Assembly: GCF_002210225.1 (NCBI RefSeq)
Contig: NZ_MWUJ01000001.1
Coordinates: forward strand, 62,001 to 126,000
Reading direction: 5' to 3'
DNA length: 64,000 nt
Origin: Geofilum rhodophaeum
GTDB taxonomy: Bacteria > Bacteroidota > Bacteroidia > Bacteroidales > Marinilabiliaceae
Shown here: positions 54,706-64,000 of the stretch, piece by piece
Layout of the letters: each line of letters opens with the position of its first letter
Numbering within the stretch: the first letter of the stretch is position 1
Made by a program: the position numbers and the translations under genes
Notes under the pieces: generated by a model
The model's input: the letters and a program-made list of their open reading frames with translations, nothing else
The model's database searches: none
Told to the model about the DNA's origin: nothing

Positions 54706-56073
54706 ATGATCAACTACAAACTCAAGATCCTGGTAATCTTAATGGCAGTGTTCGCTGCCTGTAATCAAACCCCACCTGCCCAAAAGGAAGCACCTGTCGC
54801 AAGCCAGGCCCCCGTACCCCAATGGCTAAACGATGCCGTAATTTACGAAGTCAACGTACGCCAATATACCCCGGAGGGAAACTTTGAGGCCTTCGCCGAC
54901 CATCTGCCGCGCCTGAAGGAGCTGGGCGTAGACGTCTTGTGGTTTATGCCCATTTACCCCATTGGACAGGAAAACCGAAAAGGAAAACTGGGCTCCTACT
55001 ATTCCATCCGTGATTACAAAGCCGTGAACCCGGAATTTGGCACCTTTGAGGACTTCAAAGCCCTGGTGGATATGGCGCATGAAATGGGGATGAAGGTGGT
55101 GCTTGATTGGGTGGCCAACCATACCGCCTGGGACCATGCCTGGGTAAGCGAACACCCCGACTGGTACGAAAAAGACAGTACGGGAAATATGTTTGCGCCG
55201 ATGGACTGGAGCGATGTGGTACAGCTCGACTACGACAACCCGGAGATGCGTGCAGCCATGCAGGATGCTTTGGCGTTTTGGGTAAGGGAGGCAAACATAG
55301 ACGGCTACCGTTGCGATGTGGCCGGAATGGTTCCGGTTGACTTCTGGGAAGAGGCCACTTCGGACCTGCAGCAAATAAAACCCCTTTTTATGCTCGCCGA
55401 AGACGAGGACGAAACAGCCCTACTCAACAAGGCTTTTAATGCCAATTACGGATGGGCCTTACACCACCTGCTCAATGGACTTGCCCAGGGCACAGCCAAA
55501 GCTTCCGAACTGCGAAGCCATATTGAGGAACAACAGCAAAGATTGCCACAGGGTGCATTCTCCATGCAGTTCACCACCAACCACGACGAAAACAGCTGGA
55601 ACGGCACGGCCTTCGATCGCATGGGCGCTGCTTTCCCCACCCTGGCTGCACTGACCTTTGTAGTAGAAGGCATGCCCCTTATTTATAGTGGCCAGGAAGC
55701 CGGACTCAACAAACAACTGGATTTTTTTGATGAAGACAGTATCGACTGGAGTGATTTGCGTCTTACACCCTTCTACCAAGAGCTCATACAACTGAAAAAA
55801 GACAATCCGGCACTCTGGAACGGCAACGTCGGAGGACGCATGGAATTCCTGAACAACACAAAGCCGGGGCAAGCCCTGGTATTCAAAAGAACACGGGACA
55901 ACAACAGCATTTACGCCCTCTTTAACCTGTCGGACCAGCCGCTGATTTTGCCCCTCGGATTCGGTCTGGAAGGTCAATACGAGGACGCGCTTACAGGTGA
56001 AAAGATAAATCTCTCCAACGAAGATCTGAAGCTGGCTCCCTGGGCCTATCATCTGATCAGCGTAAAAGAATAA
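54706..56073 (+). CDS. GH13 alpha-amylase lipoprotein
   Basis: The 455-residue lipoprotein (lipobox FAAC, Cys19) is followed by NQTPPAQ with no acidic residues, so it probably faces the periplasm. The GH13 barrel begins at about residue 45 (DAVIYEVNVRQYTPEGNF). It has region I DWVANHTAWDH, nucleophile D204 in GYRCDVAGM, acid/base E232 in FMLAEDED and D294 in TTNHDENSW. A short C-terminal beta domain follows (about 375-455). It resembles compact Bacteroidota alpha-amylases that act on short maltooligosaccharides. It is the last gene of the rightward arm, followed by a strong terminator. Confidence 0.92.
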   Translation: MINYKLKILVILMAVFAACNQTPPAQKEAPVASQAPVPQWLNDAVIYEVNVRQYTPEGNFEAFADHLPRLKELGVDVLWFMPIYPIGQENRKGKLGSYYSIRDYKAVNPEFGTFEDFKALVDMAHEMGMKVVLDWVANHTAWDHAWVSEHPDWYEKDSTGNMFAPMDWSDVVQLDYDNPEMRAAMQDALAFWVREANIDGYRCDVAGMVPVDFWEEATSDLQQIKPLFMLAEDEDETALLNKAFNANYGWALHHLLNGLAQGTAKASELRSHIEEQQQRLPQGAFSMQFTTNHDENSWNGTAFDRMGAAFPTLAALTFVVEGMPLIYSGQEAGLNKQLDFFDEDSIDWSDLRLTPFYQELIQLKKDNPALWNGNVGGRMEFLNNTKPGQALVFKRTRDNNSIYALFNLSDQPLILPLGFGLEGQYEDALTGEKINLSNEDLKLAPWAYHLISVKE

Positions 56074-56099
56074 ATTTCGCTTTCTGCACAACCCAATAA

Positions 56100-56133
56100 A
56101 AAGACCGGTTGCAGGCCAGCAACCGGTCTTTTT
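56100..56133. terminator. Strong terminator ending the maltose operon
   Basis: A perfect stem AAAGACCGGTTGC/GCAACCGGTCTTT around AGGCCA, flanked by A- and T-runs. It serves the rightward operon and possibly the convergent GH2 gene. Confidence 0.9.
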
Positions 56134-56166
56134 ATTACTCCGTTTTTAATAGTTCCTGCAACTTCC

Positions 56167-58602
56167 TTAACGCGAAACTATTTCAATCTGGGCGCTGCGC
56201 AGCCCCCTGGCAGTGGCCCGCACCTTAATGGTCCCCGGCTCACGCTCACTACGCACCACCAACATGGCCTTACCCTGAAAGGCCTTGCGCTTATCGGCTA
56301 CAAAAGGTGCATCCGTAATCATATCGGCACTGCTGACCGCCAAATTAGAACCGGCTCCGCTCACGCTGAAACTGATCTCATGTTCGGCATTCGGAACCAA
56401 CACGCCGTTTTTGTCCACAACCTTAACCGTAACATACGAAAGATCCTGACCATCGGCATTGATCTCCGAACGATCGGCCTCCAACACGATCCTGGCAGGA
56501 GCCCCTGCGGTCTCCAGGCGATGCCGGGCGACCTCTTTACCATCAATTTTGCTGACTGCCTCAATCACTCCAGGCTCATAAGGGATGCGCCACGTCAGCT
56601 TCTGATGCAAGGCAGGTCCCAGGTTTATCGGATTCTCCGGATCGTATTCCTCTGCCGTATAGGCCCTGATGTCCTTTGTATAATACTCCTCCGGCACTTG
56701 CAACACCCCCATCGAACGACCATTCAAAAACAACTCTACTTCCTGTGCATTGCTGAAGGTGTACAAATCTACACTGTCGCGACCTGCCCAGTTCCAATGA
56801 GAGAAAAGGGGCTGATAGCGCAGTTGCACCTCATTCCAGTATTGCTGACGAACATCACTGTTGTCAAAAGCAGCAATATGTACCATCGGCTCGTCGCTGT
56901 ACAAACTGTGGATGTAATAACTAAAAGGCTTCCAATGGTCGTTCCAGTCGATGATGCCATTGGTCCACCCTTTAGCCGGCCAGCCAAAAGACTCCCCGAT
57001 ATAGTCGGTGCCCCCCCAATAAAATAGGCCCACCGAACTGCGATGGTCAAAATTGAACCACTCATTGCCCAGGTTACCCACCTGGGCCTCGCTCAACATA
57101 AAAATCAACTGAGGATGATTGGCCTTATCCACCGGCCAAAATTCCTCCCGATAATTGGTACTGACCACATCCATATAGAACACCATCTCCGGTGGCCCCT
57201 CCCGGTAATAATTAGCGCTGCGATACGCTCCGCTGCGTCGCGAGGGATGCAAGCCCGCAGTAATAGCTCTGCTGGGCTCAAAAGACCTGATGTGAGCATA
57301 TACGTCCTTGAGCATGGGTACCCCAAAATCGTATCGGGGACTGCGTTGCTGATACACCTCATTACCGGCACTCCATATAATGATGGAAGGATGGTTGCGA
57401 TCACGCTTCAAAAAAGCCTCCAAACTTTGCTTCCAATGCGCTTCAAAACTATTGCCCTGACCAAAAAACTGGTCGGCCCACTTATCAAAGGGTTCATCCA
57501 CCACCAACATTCCGTTGCGGTCGCACCAGTCCAAAATAAATGAATCGTGCGGATTATGGCTCAGGCGTATGGCGTTTACCCCCAAGCGCTTCAAGCCCTC
57601 CAAACGGCGCTCAAAGCCTCTTTCAAAGGCTGCGGCACCCAATGGCCCCAAATCGTGGTGAATATTAACTCCTTTGGCAAGCACCTTACGACCATTAAGC
57701 AGCAGTCCTTCCTCAGGCGTAAACTCCACGGTACGAATACCAAAGGGAGTACGATACAAATCACTCAGCTCCCCCTCTACTTCAACACGCGATACTACCT
57801 CATAAAGTTCAGGATGCTCAATATCCCACCTTCGTGGAGAAACCACTTTTGCCTGCTGTTTAAAATAATATACTTCCCCGGAGGCCACCGGAACGGTACT
57901 CGTCAATGTTTGCAGCACCTTTCCGTCCGGATCCTTCACATCCGAATGTAAGGTTACCCAAACACTGTCGGGGCGACTGTTCACCACCTCCGTCTGTACA
58001 GCCACCCGGGCCAGCTCATCGGTCACGAGCGGAGTGTGCACATAAGTCCCGTGATAATCAACATAAACCTCCTCTGTGACCAACATCCATACATCTCTGT
58101 AAATGCCCTCTCCGTTGTACCACCGAGAACTTTCCATATCCGTATTGTCGTAACTCACCGCCATTACATTAGGTGCTCCGGCTTTTATAACATCGGTAAC
58201 GTCTACCATAAAGCCTTCGTAGCCATTCAACTGATGCGCCACCTCCTGGCCATTCAAAAACACTCTGGCATCGCGGTAAACCCCTTCAAACTCGAAAAAC
58301 ACCCGTTTTCCCTGCAGCTCCGCCTCAGGGGTAAAAACTTTACGGTACCAGCCCTTCTGCCGCGGCAAAAAACCATTCTTCTGATCCGAACCCAAACTGT
58401 CCTTTACAAAAGGACCTGCAATACTGGCATCGTGCGGAAGATCCACACTTTGCCAACGACTGTCGTCAAAGCCCTCTGCTGCAGCTTCGGTTGTTCCGTC
58501 CAGCGAAAACCGCCAGTCAAAATTAAACGAAATCCTGGTCCGCTCGGCCCTTAGGCCTGCAACTACCATAAGGAAAATGAAACTTGAAATAAGTATCCTC
58601 AT
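56167..58602 (-). CDS. GH2 beta-galactosidase-like enzyme
   Basis: The 811-residue secreted enzyme has a signal peptide ending GLRAE. The order is sugar-binding jelly roll (about 25-190, FNFDWRFSLDG, WQSVDLPHD), Ig-like domain (about 190-300), catalytic barrel (about 300-600) with acid/base E415 in IWSAGNEVYQQ and nucleophile E505 in FMLSEAQVG, then C-terminal beta domains including VEFTP-like and DLSYVTVKVVDKNGVLVPNAEHEI. This is the architecture of Bacteroidota GH2 beta-galactosidases, though beta-glucuronidase or mannosidase cannot be excluded. I use the ATG at 58602; the longer frame opens at TTG. It diverges from an AraC regulator. Confidence 0.9.
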   Translation of the reverse strand: MRILISSFIFLMVVAGLRAERTRISFNFDWRFSLDGTTEAAAEGFDDSRWQSVDLPHDASIAGPFVKDSLGSDQKNGFLPRQKGWYRKVFTPEAELQGKRVFFEFEGVYRDARVFLNGQEVAHQLNGYEGFMVDVTDVIKAGAPNVMAVSYDNTDMESSRWYNGEGIYRDVWMLVTEEVYVDYHGTYVHTPLVTDELARVAVQTEVVNSRPDSVWVTLHSDVKDPDGKVLQTLTSTVPVASGEVYYFKQQAKVVSPRRWDIEHPELYEVVSRVEVEGELSDLYRTPFGIRTVEFTPEEGLLLNGRKVLAKGVNIHHDLGPLGAAAFERGFERRLEGLKRLGVNAIRLSHNPHDSFILDWCDRNGMLVVDEPFDKWADQFFGQGNSFEAHWKQSLEAFLKRDRNHPSIIIWSAGNEVYQQRSPRYDFGVPMLKDVYAHIRSFEPSRAITAGLHPSRRSGAYRSANYYREGPPEMVFYMDVVSTNYREEFWPVDKANHPQLIFMLSEAQVGNLGNEWFNFDHRSSVGLFYWGGTDYIGESFGWPAKGWTNGIIDWNDHWKPFSYYIHSLYSDEPMVHIAAFDNSDVRQQYWNEVQLRYQPLFSHWNWAGRDSVDLYTFSNAQEVELFLNGRSMGVLQVPEEYYTKDIRAYTAEEYDPENPINLGPALHQKLTWRIPYEPGVIEAVSKIDGKEVARHRLETAGAPARIVLEADRSEINADGQDLSYVTVKVVDKNGVLVPNAEHEISFSVSGAGSNLAVSSADMITDAPFVADKRKAFQGKAMLVVRSEREPGTIKVRATARGLRSAQIEIVSR

Positions 58603-58747
58603 AAACAATTCTATTTAGTTAACATCTGAACAATTAAGCCGACTAAGTCTTCAAAAATACCCAATACTGCAAGTAATCGCAATACACTATTTGGCACACA
58701 TTTTGAACTATTTGACACCCATACAAAGACACAAAGGCAAAAAAAAC

Positions 58748-58755
58748 TATCTTTG
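58748..58755 (+). promoter_or_regulatory. -7 promoter element of the AraC gene (TATCTTTG)
   Basis: A perfect TAnnTTTG, 80 bases before the ATG at 58835, within the 232-base divergent region. No matching leftward element for the GH2 gene was found. Confidence 0.55.
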
Positions 58756-58834
58756 TTAGCAGACCGGCAAAACCTCCGGCTGCCCATCCCGACCCCGACC
58801 TCTGCTGTGCATTTCAAAAATCCCAAATACCACC

Positions 58835-59701
58835 ATGACCGATTTTTTTAAATACTTAACATCCAGCACAGAAGACAAACAATGGGGCATCACCCTCAAT
58901 GTCGTAGGCAAAGGTACTGTTCAGCCAGGGTCGCCCTATCCGGTACCCGACCATCCCAGCGCCTACGAATTCAAGTGGAAAACAGGCCGGGTATTGTCCG
59001 AATACCAAATCAATTACATTACCGAAGGCGATGGTGAAATTGAAACAGAGAACGGAAAAATAAAAATCAAAGCCGGCACGGTAATGCTGATCAAGCCAGG
59101 TATGTGGCACCGGTACCGACCCGACAAAAAAACCGGGTGGACCGAGCTCTATATCGGGGTTGAAGGAGACATTATTGACCGCTTGTTTACCAATCCCATT
59201 TTAAATGCCCGCAGTCCCATCATTGAATGTGGACTAAAAGAATCGGTACTCGACTGCTACCACCGCATTTTTGAGCTGGCCCAAAAAGAAAAGCCCGGTT
59301 ATCAACTGATTGCCTCAGGTATTGCCATTCGTTTGCTGGGCTCCCTCGTGGCCCATGTAAAAAACCGTCAGTTTAAGGGCACCCCCCTCGAAGTCGCCAT
59401 GGAAGACGCCAAATTTAAAATGCGTACCCAGCTCAACCAGGACATAGACTTCACCGAACTGGCCTCCTCTCTAAACCTGGGTTACAGCTATTTTCGAAAG
59501 ATGTTTAAGAAACATACCGGCGTGTCACCCGGCCAATACCACCTCCACCTGCGCATTATGAAGGCCAGGGAGCTGCTTGCCTCCACCGATCTTCCAATCA
59601 AGCAGGTTGCGGTGGAAACCGGCTTCGAATCGATTCATTACTTCAGCCGCCTATTCAAAAACAAAATGGGCTATTCCCCCTCTGAAGTCCGCAAAAATTA
59701 A
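58835..59701 (+). CDS. AraC-family transcriptional regulator
   Basis: The 288-residue protein has an N-terminal cupin-like sensor (about 40-130, YQINYITEGDGEIETENGKIKIKAGTVMLIKPGMWHRY) and a C-terminal pair of helix-turn-helix motifs (about 195-288, DFTELASSLNLGYSYFRKMFKKHTGVSPGQYHLHLRI; ETGFESIHYFSRLFKNKMGYSPSEVRK). Such regulators activate sugar-use genes when the cupin binds a sugar. Divergent to GH2 and convergent on susD/susC, it probably controls this second polysaccharide locus. The DNA-binding domain is complete. Confidence 0.93.
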   Translation: MTDFFKYLTSSTEDKQWGITLNVVGKGTVQPGSPYPVPDHPSAYEFKWKTGRVLSEYQINYITEGDGEIETENGKIKIKAGTVMLIKPGMWHRYRPDKKTGWTELYIGVEGDIIDRLFTNPILNARSPIIECGLKESVLDCYHRIFELAQKEKPGYQLIASGIAIRLLGSLVAHVKNRQFKGTPLEVAMEDAKFKMRTQLNQDIDFTELASSLNLGYSYFRKMFKKHTGVSPGQYHLHLRIMKARELLASTDLPIKQVAVETGFESIHYFSRLFKNKMGYSPSEVRKN

Positions 59702-59731
59702 AAAAGGCCTCCTGAAAAGGAGGCCTTTTTT
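59700..59731. terminator. Bidirectional terminator between araC and susD
   Basis: AAAAAGGCCTCC pairs with GGAGGCCTTTTT around TGAAAA. It overlaps the last bases of the AraC gene and can serve both convergent genes. Confidence 0.9.
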
Positions 59732-59756
59732 AATTAGATCATTAATGAGTGTAACA

Positions 59757-61712
59757 TTAATAATATCCTTGATTTTGCAAGGCTTGCGCCTGCTCATCGC
59801 TCAAATTGGAGCCGTCTTCATTTAAAACGCCATCGATAAATGACTGAGGAATGGGACGTAAAACGTGATGCGCCTTCACACCATCGGCCTCAGGATTAAA
59901 CGCTTGGGCTCTCACAACCAGGGTTTCGGTCCTGGCCAAATCTTCCCAACGAAGAAATTCACCATACAACTCACGTGAACGCTCATTAAGTACAAAGTGC
60001 AACATTCTCTCATAATCCCCACTGGCACCAACAGCCGATAAAATGGCTTCGTCTTCGGCAGGCAACTCGGTGTACGATGAAATTTCGAGACTGGATGCAG
60101 CTGTTGTCTCCGGAATATTCAAAGACTCGTAATAGGAATTACGGTTGGTATACGCATCGAAAGGCTCATCCAAACCTCCATTTGCAGCCTGACTCCCATC
60201 GGTATGCCAGGCGCGATCCTCACCAGAGGTGTACGCAGCCCTGCCACGCAACTCATTAATCACATCAATCGCCTCCTGATAGCTGCCTTTTCTAACCAAG
60301 GCCTCCGCCTTAATCAGGTAAGTCTCTCCAGTCCTGGCCAAAACTCCGTCGCGTTGACCATCTGCCTTTACTGCAGTTCTGGAACCATCCTCGTACTTGG
60401 ACAAGGGAACGTAGCGGTTGTTGCCCCATGTTTGAGCAACCCATTCACCTCCGGAGTAGGCCACATAAGCATTAGGAACTACTCTACCTGTCTCCTCATC
60501 AACAAAAGTGTAAGATCCTGTTCCCATTTGACTTACATCAAAACGGGCATCATCTTCTTCATTGACAATATAAATAATACCCAAATCACCATTCACAATA
60601 CCATGCTCATTATCTGGAGCAGCATTGTTCACGCGGTACTTTGTTTTGAAGGACTTCCAAAAACGAGAGTCGTTTTCCTTATCAAAGACATTCAATCCAT
60701 ACTCTGTTGTCCTCAAACGCTGAAAGTCCAAACCTCCGGCCACTGTTCGTGTCATCATAGGCAAATTGGAATATTGCGCCGGGAAATAACAATAGGTACG
60801 ATTTCTAAAACGTCCCGCAGTAGATGCATCGTCATTAAACTGGGCAGCCATTAAAATCTCAGGCAGCATTTCTGCCTCACAATCTACTCCAGTCCAGTTC
60901 CAAAGATCTCGATAATCAGGGGCCAGGGGACGCTCTGCAATCACAAAATCGGCCAGCGTAATGATCTCATCCAAATCGGCATCCTTATAAGAGGCATTCC
61001 AATCTGAGTTACGCTCTGAATTACGGAACAACAAGGCTTTAGCCAGCATGTGAGCGGCCAAAGGTTTGGTAAATGTACCCTTGCCTCTGAATTCCTCCAC
61101 GGGAAGCAGGTCATAAGCCTTCTCCAGATCGCTCACGAGACTGGCAACACAATCCTCTACAGAGCTGCGTGCAAAGTTGCGCTCAACACTATTGGAAGGA
61201 GTAAGTCTCAGCACCACCGGTCCATACTGCTGCACCAAACGCAGATAATTATAGCCTCTCAAAAAGTAGGCCTCTCCAAGACACTGCTCCTTTAAGGTTT
61301 CATCCTCAAAAACACTTTCATTGGCAATGATGATGTTGGCTGAGTTGATGCCAAAATACATCTGGTCCCACAAGTGATCGGGAGAAGGGTAGTTCTTATT
61401 GGCAGCACCGGTTACATAAGGCGCCAAACGGGAATCGTAAGTATTCCACATTTCACTGGTAAGGTCGGTTCCACTGGAGAACTCATCCGTTCCATAATTG
61501 GTAAAACCATAAGCCCACTCGTAAGCAAAATGATACCGAATGTTACCGTATAAACTTATCGCCAGGTCATTCAAGCCCTCTTCACCTTCAAAATGCTGGG
61601 TGCTAAAGGCTGTAGTAAGATCTTCTTTCAGAAAATCATCGCTACAGGAACTCACTCCGACTGTAAAAACAGCAGCAAGTGCGCCCAAAAATAAATTCCT
61701 ATATATCTTCAT
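59757..61712 (-). CDS. SusD-like lipoprotein of the second polysaccharide locus
   Basis: The 651-residue surface lipoprotein has lipobox VSSC (Cys23) followed by SDDFLKED, an acidic export signal. TPR-like helices (CLGEAYFLRGYNYLRLVQQYG, AAHMLAKALLFRN) and the C-terminal block (YLIKAEALVRKGSYQEAIDVINELRGRAA, HFVLNERSRELYGEFLRWEDLARTETL) are typical of RagB/SusD proteins. It is about 110 residues longer than the first SusD, from insertions in the middle. It follows its susC partner by 36 bases. The glycan is unknown; the nearby GH2 suggests a beta-galactoside- or hemicellulose-type substrate. Confidence 0.94.
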   Translation of the reverse strand: MKIYRNLFLGALAAVFTVGVSSCSDDFLKEDLTTAFSTQHFEGEEGLNDLAISLYGNIRYHFAYEWAYGFTNYGTDEFSSGTDLTSEMWNTYDSRLAPYVTGAANKNYPSPDHLWDQMYFGINSANIIIANESVFEDETLKEQCLGEAYFLRGYNYLRLVQQYGPVVLRLTPSNSVERNFARSSVEDCVASLVSDLEKAYDLLPVEEFRGKGTFTKPLAAHMLAKALLFRNSERNSDWNASYKDADLDEIITLADFVIAERPLAPDYRDLWNWTGVDCEAEMLPEILMAAQFNDDASTAGRFRNRTYCYFPAQYSNLPMMTRTVAGGLDFQRLRTTEYGLNVFDKENDSRFWKSFKTKYRVNNAAPDNEHGIVNGDLGIIYIVNEEDDARFDVSQMGTGSYTFVDEETGRVVPNAYVAYSGGEWVAQTWGNNRYVPLSKYEDGSRTAVKADGQRDGVLARTGETYLIKAEALVRKGSYQEAIDVINELRGRAAYTSGEDRAWHTDGSQAANGGLDEPFDAYTNRNSYYESLNIPETTAASSLEISSYTELPAEDEAILSAVGASGDYERMLHFVLNERSRELYGEFLRWEDLARTETLVVRAQAFNPEADGVKAHHVLRPIPQSFIDGVLNEDGSNLSDEQAQALQNQGYY

Positions 61713-61748
61713 AACAAAAATAGTTTAACTGTGAATCTCTGAACCTTT

Positions 61749-64000
61749 TTAGAAGCCAATATTTAAGCCGAAAACAAAACCTCTGTTATAGGTTGAGCCA
61801 CCCAGATCCATATCTCTCCAATCAATGGCTGAGTAAATGGTGCCTGGATTTTTAGCCTGCACATACAACTTCACACTTTGCAAGCCAAGTTGATCCAATG
61901 CAGAGGACGGCAGATTGTATCCGAGCGAAATGGTTCGTATTTTGAAAAAGGACCCGGAACGATAGCCAAGAATAGAAGAGAAGGCATCTCCACCAGCCTC
62001 ATTGTAAATAGGCTTTTGAAATTCCGCATCGGTATTATCCGGTGTCCAATAGTCGATCTCTCGCTGATTGTAGCGACCCAACTGACCTTCACCTCCGGTG
62101 GCTACCTGGTAGCCAAAACGACCATAGGTAATGACATCCAACTCAAATCCTTTGTAAGAAAAGGTGTTGTTAAATCCAAGAGTCCAGCGCGGATTTCTAT
62201 TGCCAATAATCACACGGTCCTCCGAATCAATTTTATCGTTTCCATCCTGGTCGACCGGCTTGGCCATACCAACTTCAAAGTTGTGCCCATTGGCATTGAA
62301 TCTATCCATTTCGGCAGCATCCTCCTGAGACCACAAGCCATCTCCCTCAACCCCATAGATAACGCTAATAGACTCTCCAATGAACCAGGTGTTGTCTACC
62401 ATATCGTTTTTACCATAGGCCAACATTTCGATTTGATCCTTTTGCCAGGCTGCATTAATATTACTTTTCCATTGGAAATCACCTGTATCAATATTCAATG
62501 TGTTGACAGAAATATCCACCCCTCGGTTGGATGTTTCGCCTACATTGGCATAAGTCGATCGATACCCCGAAACGGTGGGGACAGACATATTCATCAACAA
62601 GTCTTTGGTCTGCGAAGTATAAACATCCAAAGAACCGCCAACGCGACCATAAAACAATGAAAAGTCGAGACCAAAGTTGTACTGTGTAGTGGTTTCCCAT
62701 GTCAACTCTTGATTGGCCATAGGAATAAGTGTAGAAGTATAATTGGGCTCGTTAATGGAGTAGGCTTGCTCGTTTGCTCCACCACCAAAAGGAACAAAGA
62801 AGGACTGAATTCGAGCCAGGGTTTGGTAGGGGTCAACAGCAGCATTTCCGGTAGAACCAAAACCCAAGCGGGCCTTTAACTGGCTCACCCAAGACAGGCC
62901 TTGCATGAATTCTTCCTGCTCCATGCGCCAGCCAAGAGCTGCTGAGGGAAAGAAAGCCCATTTGTGGCCATCGGCCAACTGAGACGCCCCGTCCCAACGA
63001 CCAGACACGGTCACCAAATAACGGTCCTTAAAGGAGTAGTTTAAACGCCCCATATAGGAGGTCAACTGGCGCTCTGTGAGTCCGGAACCAATTCCCACCT
63101 TTGCCTCTGAGGAAGTCACATCCAGCGAACCAAAAGCATTCCAGAGGTAACTTGCTTTGGGCACATTTTGACCGTCCATCGAACTGCTCTCCACATTCCA
63201 GGCAGAAGCCGTTTGAAGCAGGGTTAACCCAAAGTTATGATCCTGCACTGTTTTGTCGTACAGCAACATATTATCCAAAGTCCATGAAAAATCACGCTGG
63301 TTTCTCAAGCGGGCAAAAGAGGTTCCACCCAGACGGTTAACCGAGTTCCCATCAATATAAACTCCTTCCCGCCAGTTCCGGTAGTCGGGTCCAAAATTCA
63401 CTCGGTACTTTAACCCTTCCAATGGAGCCAACATCTCACCCAGATCCAATTGACCATAAATACTAGCCAGAGCACGGAATGTTTGACGCTGTTGGGTAGA
63501 CTGATTCCACTCATCGATTATCGTATAAACATTGCCGTCTCCACCCGGAGTCAGGATGCGCTCACCATTTTCATCATAAGGTACAGCATGGGAGAAAATT
63601 CGCTTAGCTGCATCATAAATACTATTGGGCCAGGTAGAAGAAGAGGCACCAAGAGTAGACATTCCATAATCCTGCTCGCTCCAGGAAGCATTGATGGAAG
63701 CACCCATACTGAACCAATCCTTGGGTTGCATATCCACACTAACTTTTGTAGTATAGCGCTCGTAGGCCTGTCCGATTTGTGTTCCTTCCTGATCCAGATA
63801 ACCAAAAGAACCATAGGCCTGAACCTTCTCTGTTCCTCCACTAACACCCAATGAATGCTCCTGGGTAATGGCTGTTTGGGTCACAAAGTCGGTCCAGTCG
63901 GTAGACTTCACCTTTGAACCGTCCCAGCTGCCACCAGACCATCCTTGCATGATGTTCTCCCAGGCATAAGCATCGCCGCCAGCTTGAAAAATATCCTCAT
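61749..64000 (-). CDS. SusC-like TonB-dependent transporter, 5' end outside window
   Basis: This is the C-terminal 749 residues of a SusC-type outer-membrane transporter; the frame is open through the right edge (EDIFQAGGDAYAWENIMQG at the boundary). Barrel-strand patterns are clear, for example YMGRLNYSFKDRYLVTVSGRWDGASQL, FFPSAALGWRMEQEEFM, LKARLGFGSTGNAAVDPY and the terminal NRGFVFGLNIGF. The signal peptide, regulatory domain and most of the plug lie outside. Together with the adjacent susD it forms an importer for an oligosaccharide of unknown type. The ATG at 63950 is internal and not the start. Confidence 0.95.
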   Translation of the reverse strand, partial: EDIFQAGGDAYAWENIMQGWSGGSWDGSKVKSTDWTDFVTQTAITQEHSLGVSGGTEKVQAYGSFGYLDQEGTQIGQAYERYTTKVSVDMQPKDWFSMGASINASWSEQDYGMSTLGASSSTWPNSIYDAAKRIFSHAVPYDENGERILTPGGDGNVYTIIDEWNQSTQQRQTFRALASIYGQLDLGEMLAPLEGLKYRVNFGPDYRNWREGVYIDGNSVNRLGGTSFARLRNQRDFSWTLDNMLLYDKTVQDHNFGLTLLQTASAWNVESSSMDGQNVPKASYLWNAFGSLDVTSSEAKVGIGSGLTERQLTSYMGRLNYSFKDRYLVTVSGRWDGASQLADGHKWAFFPSAALGWRMEQEEFMQGLSWVSQLKARLGFGSTGNAAVDPYQTLARIQSFFVPFGGGANEQAYSINEPNYTSTLIPMANQELTWETTTQYNFGLDFSLFYGRVGGSLDVYTSQTKDLLMNMSVPTVSGYRSTYANVGETSNRGVDISVNTLNIDTGDFQWKSNINAAWQKDQIEMLAYGKNDMVDNTWFIGESISVIYGVEGDGLWSQEDAAEMDRFNANGHNFEVGMAKPVDQDGNDKIDSEDRVIIGNRNPRWTLGFNNTFSYKGFELDVITYGRFGYQVATGGEGQLGRYNQREIDYWTPDNTDAEFQKPIYNEAGGDAFSSILGYRSGSFFKIRTISLGYNLPSSALDQLGLQSVKLYVQAKNPGTIYSAIDWRDMDLGGSTYNRGFVFGLNIGF

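Overview
This window reads as a chromosomal segment of a Bacteroidota bacterium. The evidence is two SusC/SusD pairs with Bacteroidota-type lipoprotein signals, an amylase ending in a type IX secretion sorting domain, recurrent -7 promoter elements of the form TAnnTTTG in place of E. coli-type promoters, and a bacterial V-type ATPase operon containing a DUF2764 gene. Together these suggest a free-living polysaccharide degrader, perhaps of the Marinilabiliales; the family cannot be fixed from sequence alone. No rRNA, tRNA, CRISPR array, prophage or intact insertion sequence was seen.

Positions 1-9500 are mostly housekeeping and envelope genes. They comprise the end of an S9 peptidase, a DUF302 lipoprotein, an apparent internally deleted threonyl-tRNA editing-domain gene, a lipopolysaccharide-kinase-like protein, an N-acetylmuramoyl-L-alanine amidase and a nucleotidyltransferase. 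A repeat-rich spacer follows, then a dtxR-zupT-nth operon with a palindromic operator, an alkaline phosphatase, and a chemoreceptor whose extracytoplasmic part fits the zinc-binding CZB motif. Positions 9700-12000 hold two convergent transporter genes.

Positions 12029-19542 are a V-type ATPase operon transcribed leftward in the order E, DUF2764, A, B, D, I, K. The K subunit keeps the residues expected for Na+ binding. Positions 19926-25025 hold a cell-envelope cluster of unknown function: a periplasmic coiled-coil protein, an acidic-signal lipoprotein, a 625-residue coiled-coil lipoprotein and an outer-membrane barrel. Positions 25157-33629 carry a LacI regulator facing a GH28 pectinase, gcvP, an MBL-fold hydrolase, pcm and a polyprenyl-phosphate sugar transferase.

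Positions 33636-56073 form a large starch/maltodextrin utilisation locus. The left arm, transcribed leftward, is susC-susD-susE-susF followed by a T9SS-secreted GH13 amylase. A LacI regulator sits in the middle. The right arm, transcribed rightward, encodes an MFS maltose transporter, beta-phosphoglucomutase, GH65 maltose phosphorylase, a SusA-like GH13, a GH31 alpha-glucosidase and a lipoprotein GH13. The inferred route is surface hydrolysis and binding, SusCD import, periplasmic trimming, maltose uptake, then phosphorolysis to glucose and beta-glucose-1-phosphate and conversion to glucose-6-phosphate. CG-centred LacI-type operators lie before both arms; the one before susC is an unusual array with a CG step every 6 bp.

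Positions 56167-64000 begin a second polysaccharide locus: a GH2 enzyme, a divergent AraC regulator, and a susD/susC pair that runs off the right edge.
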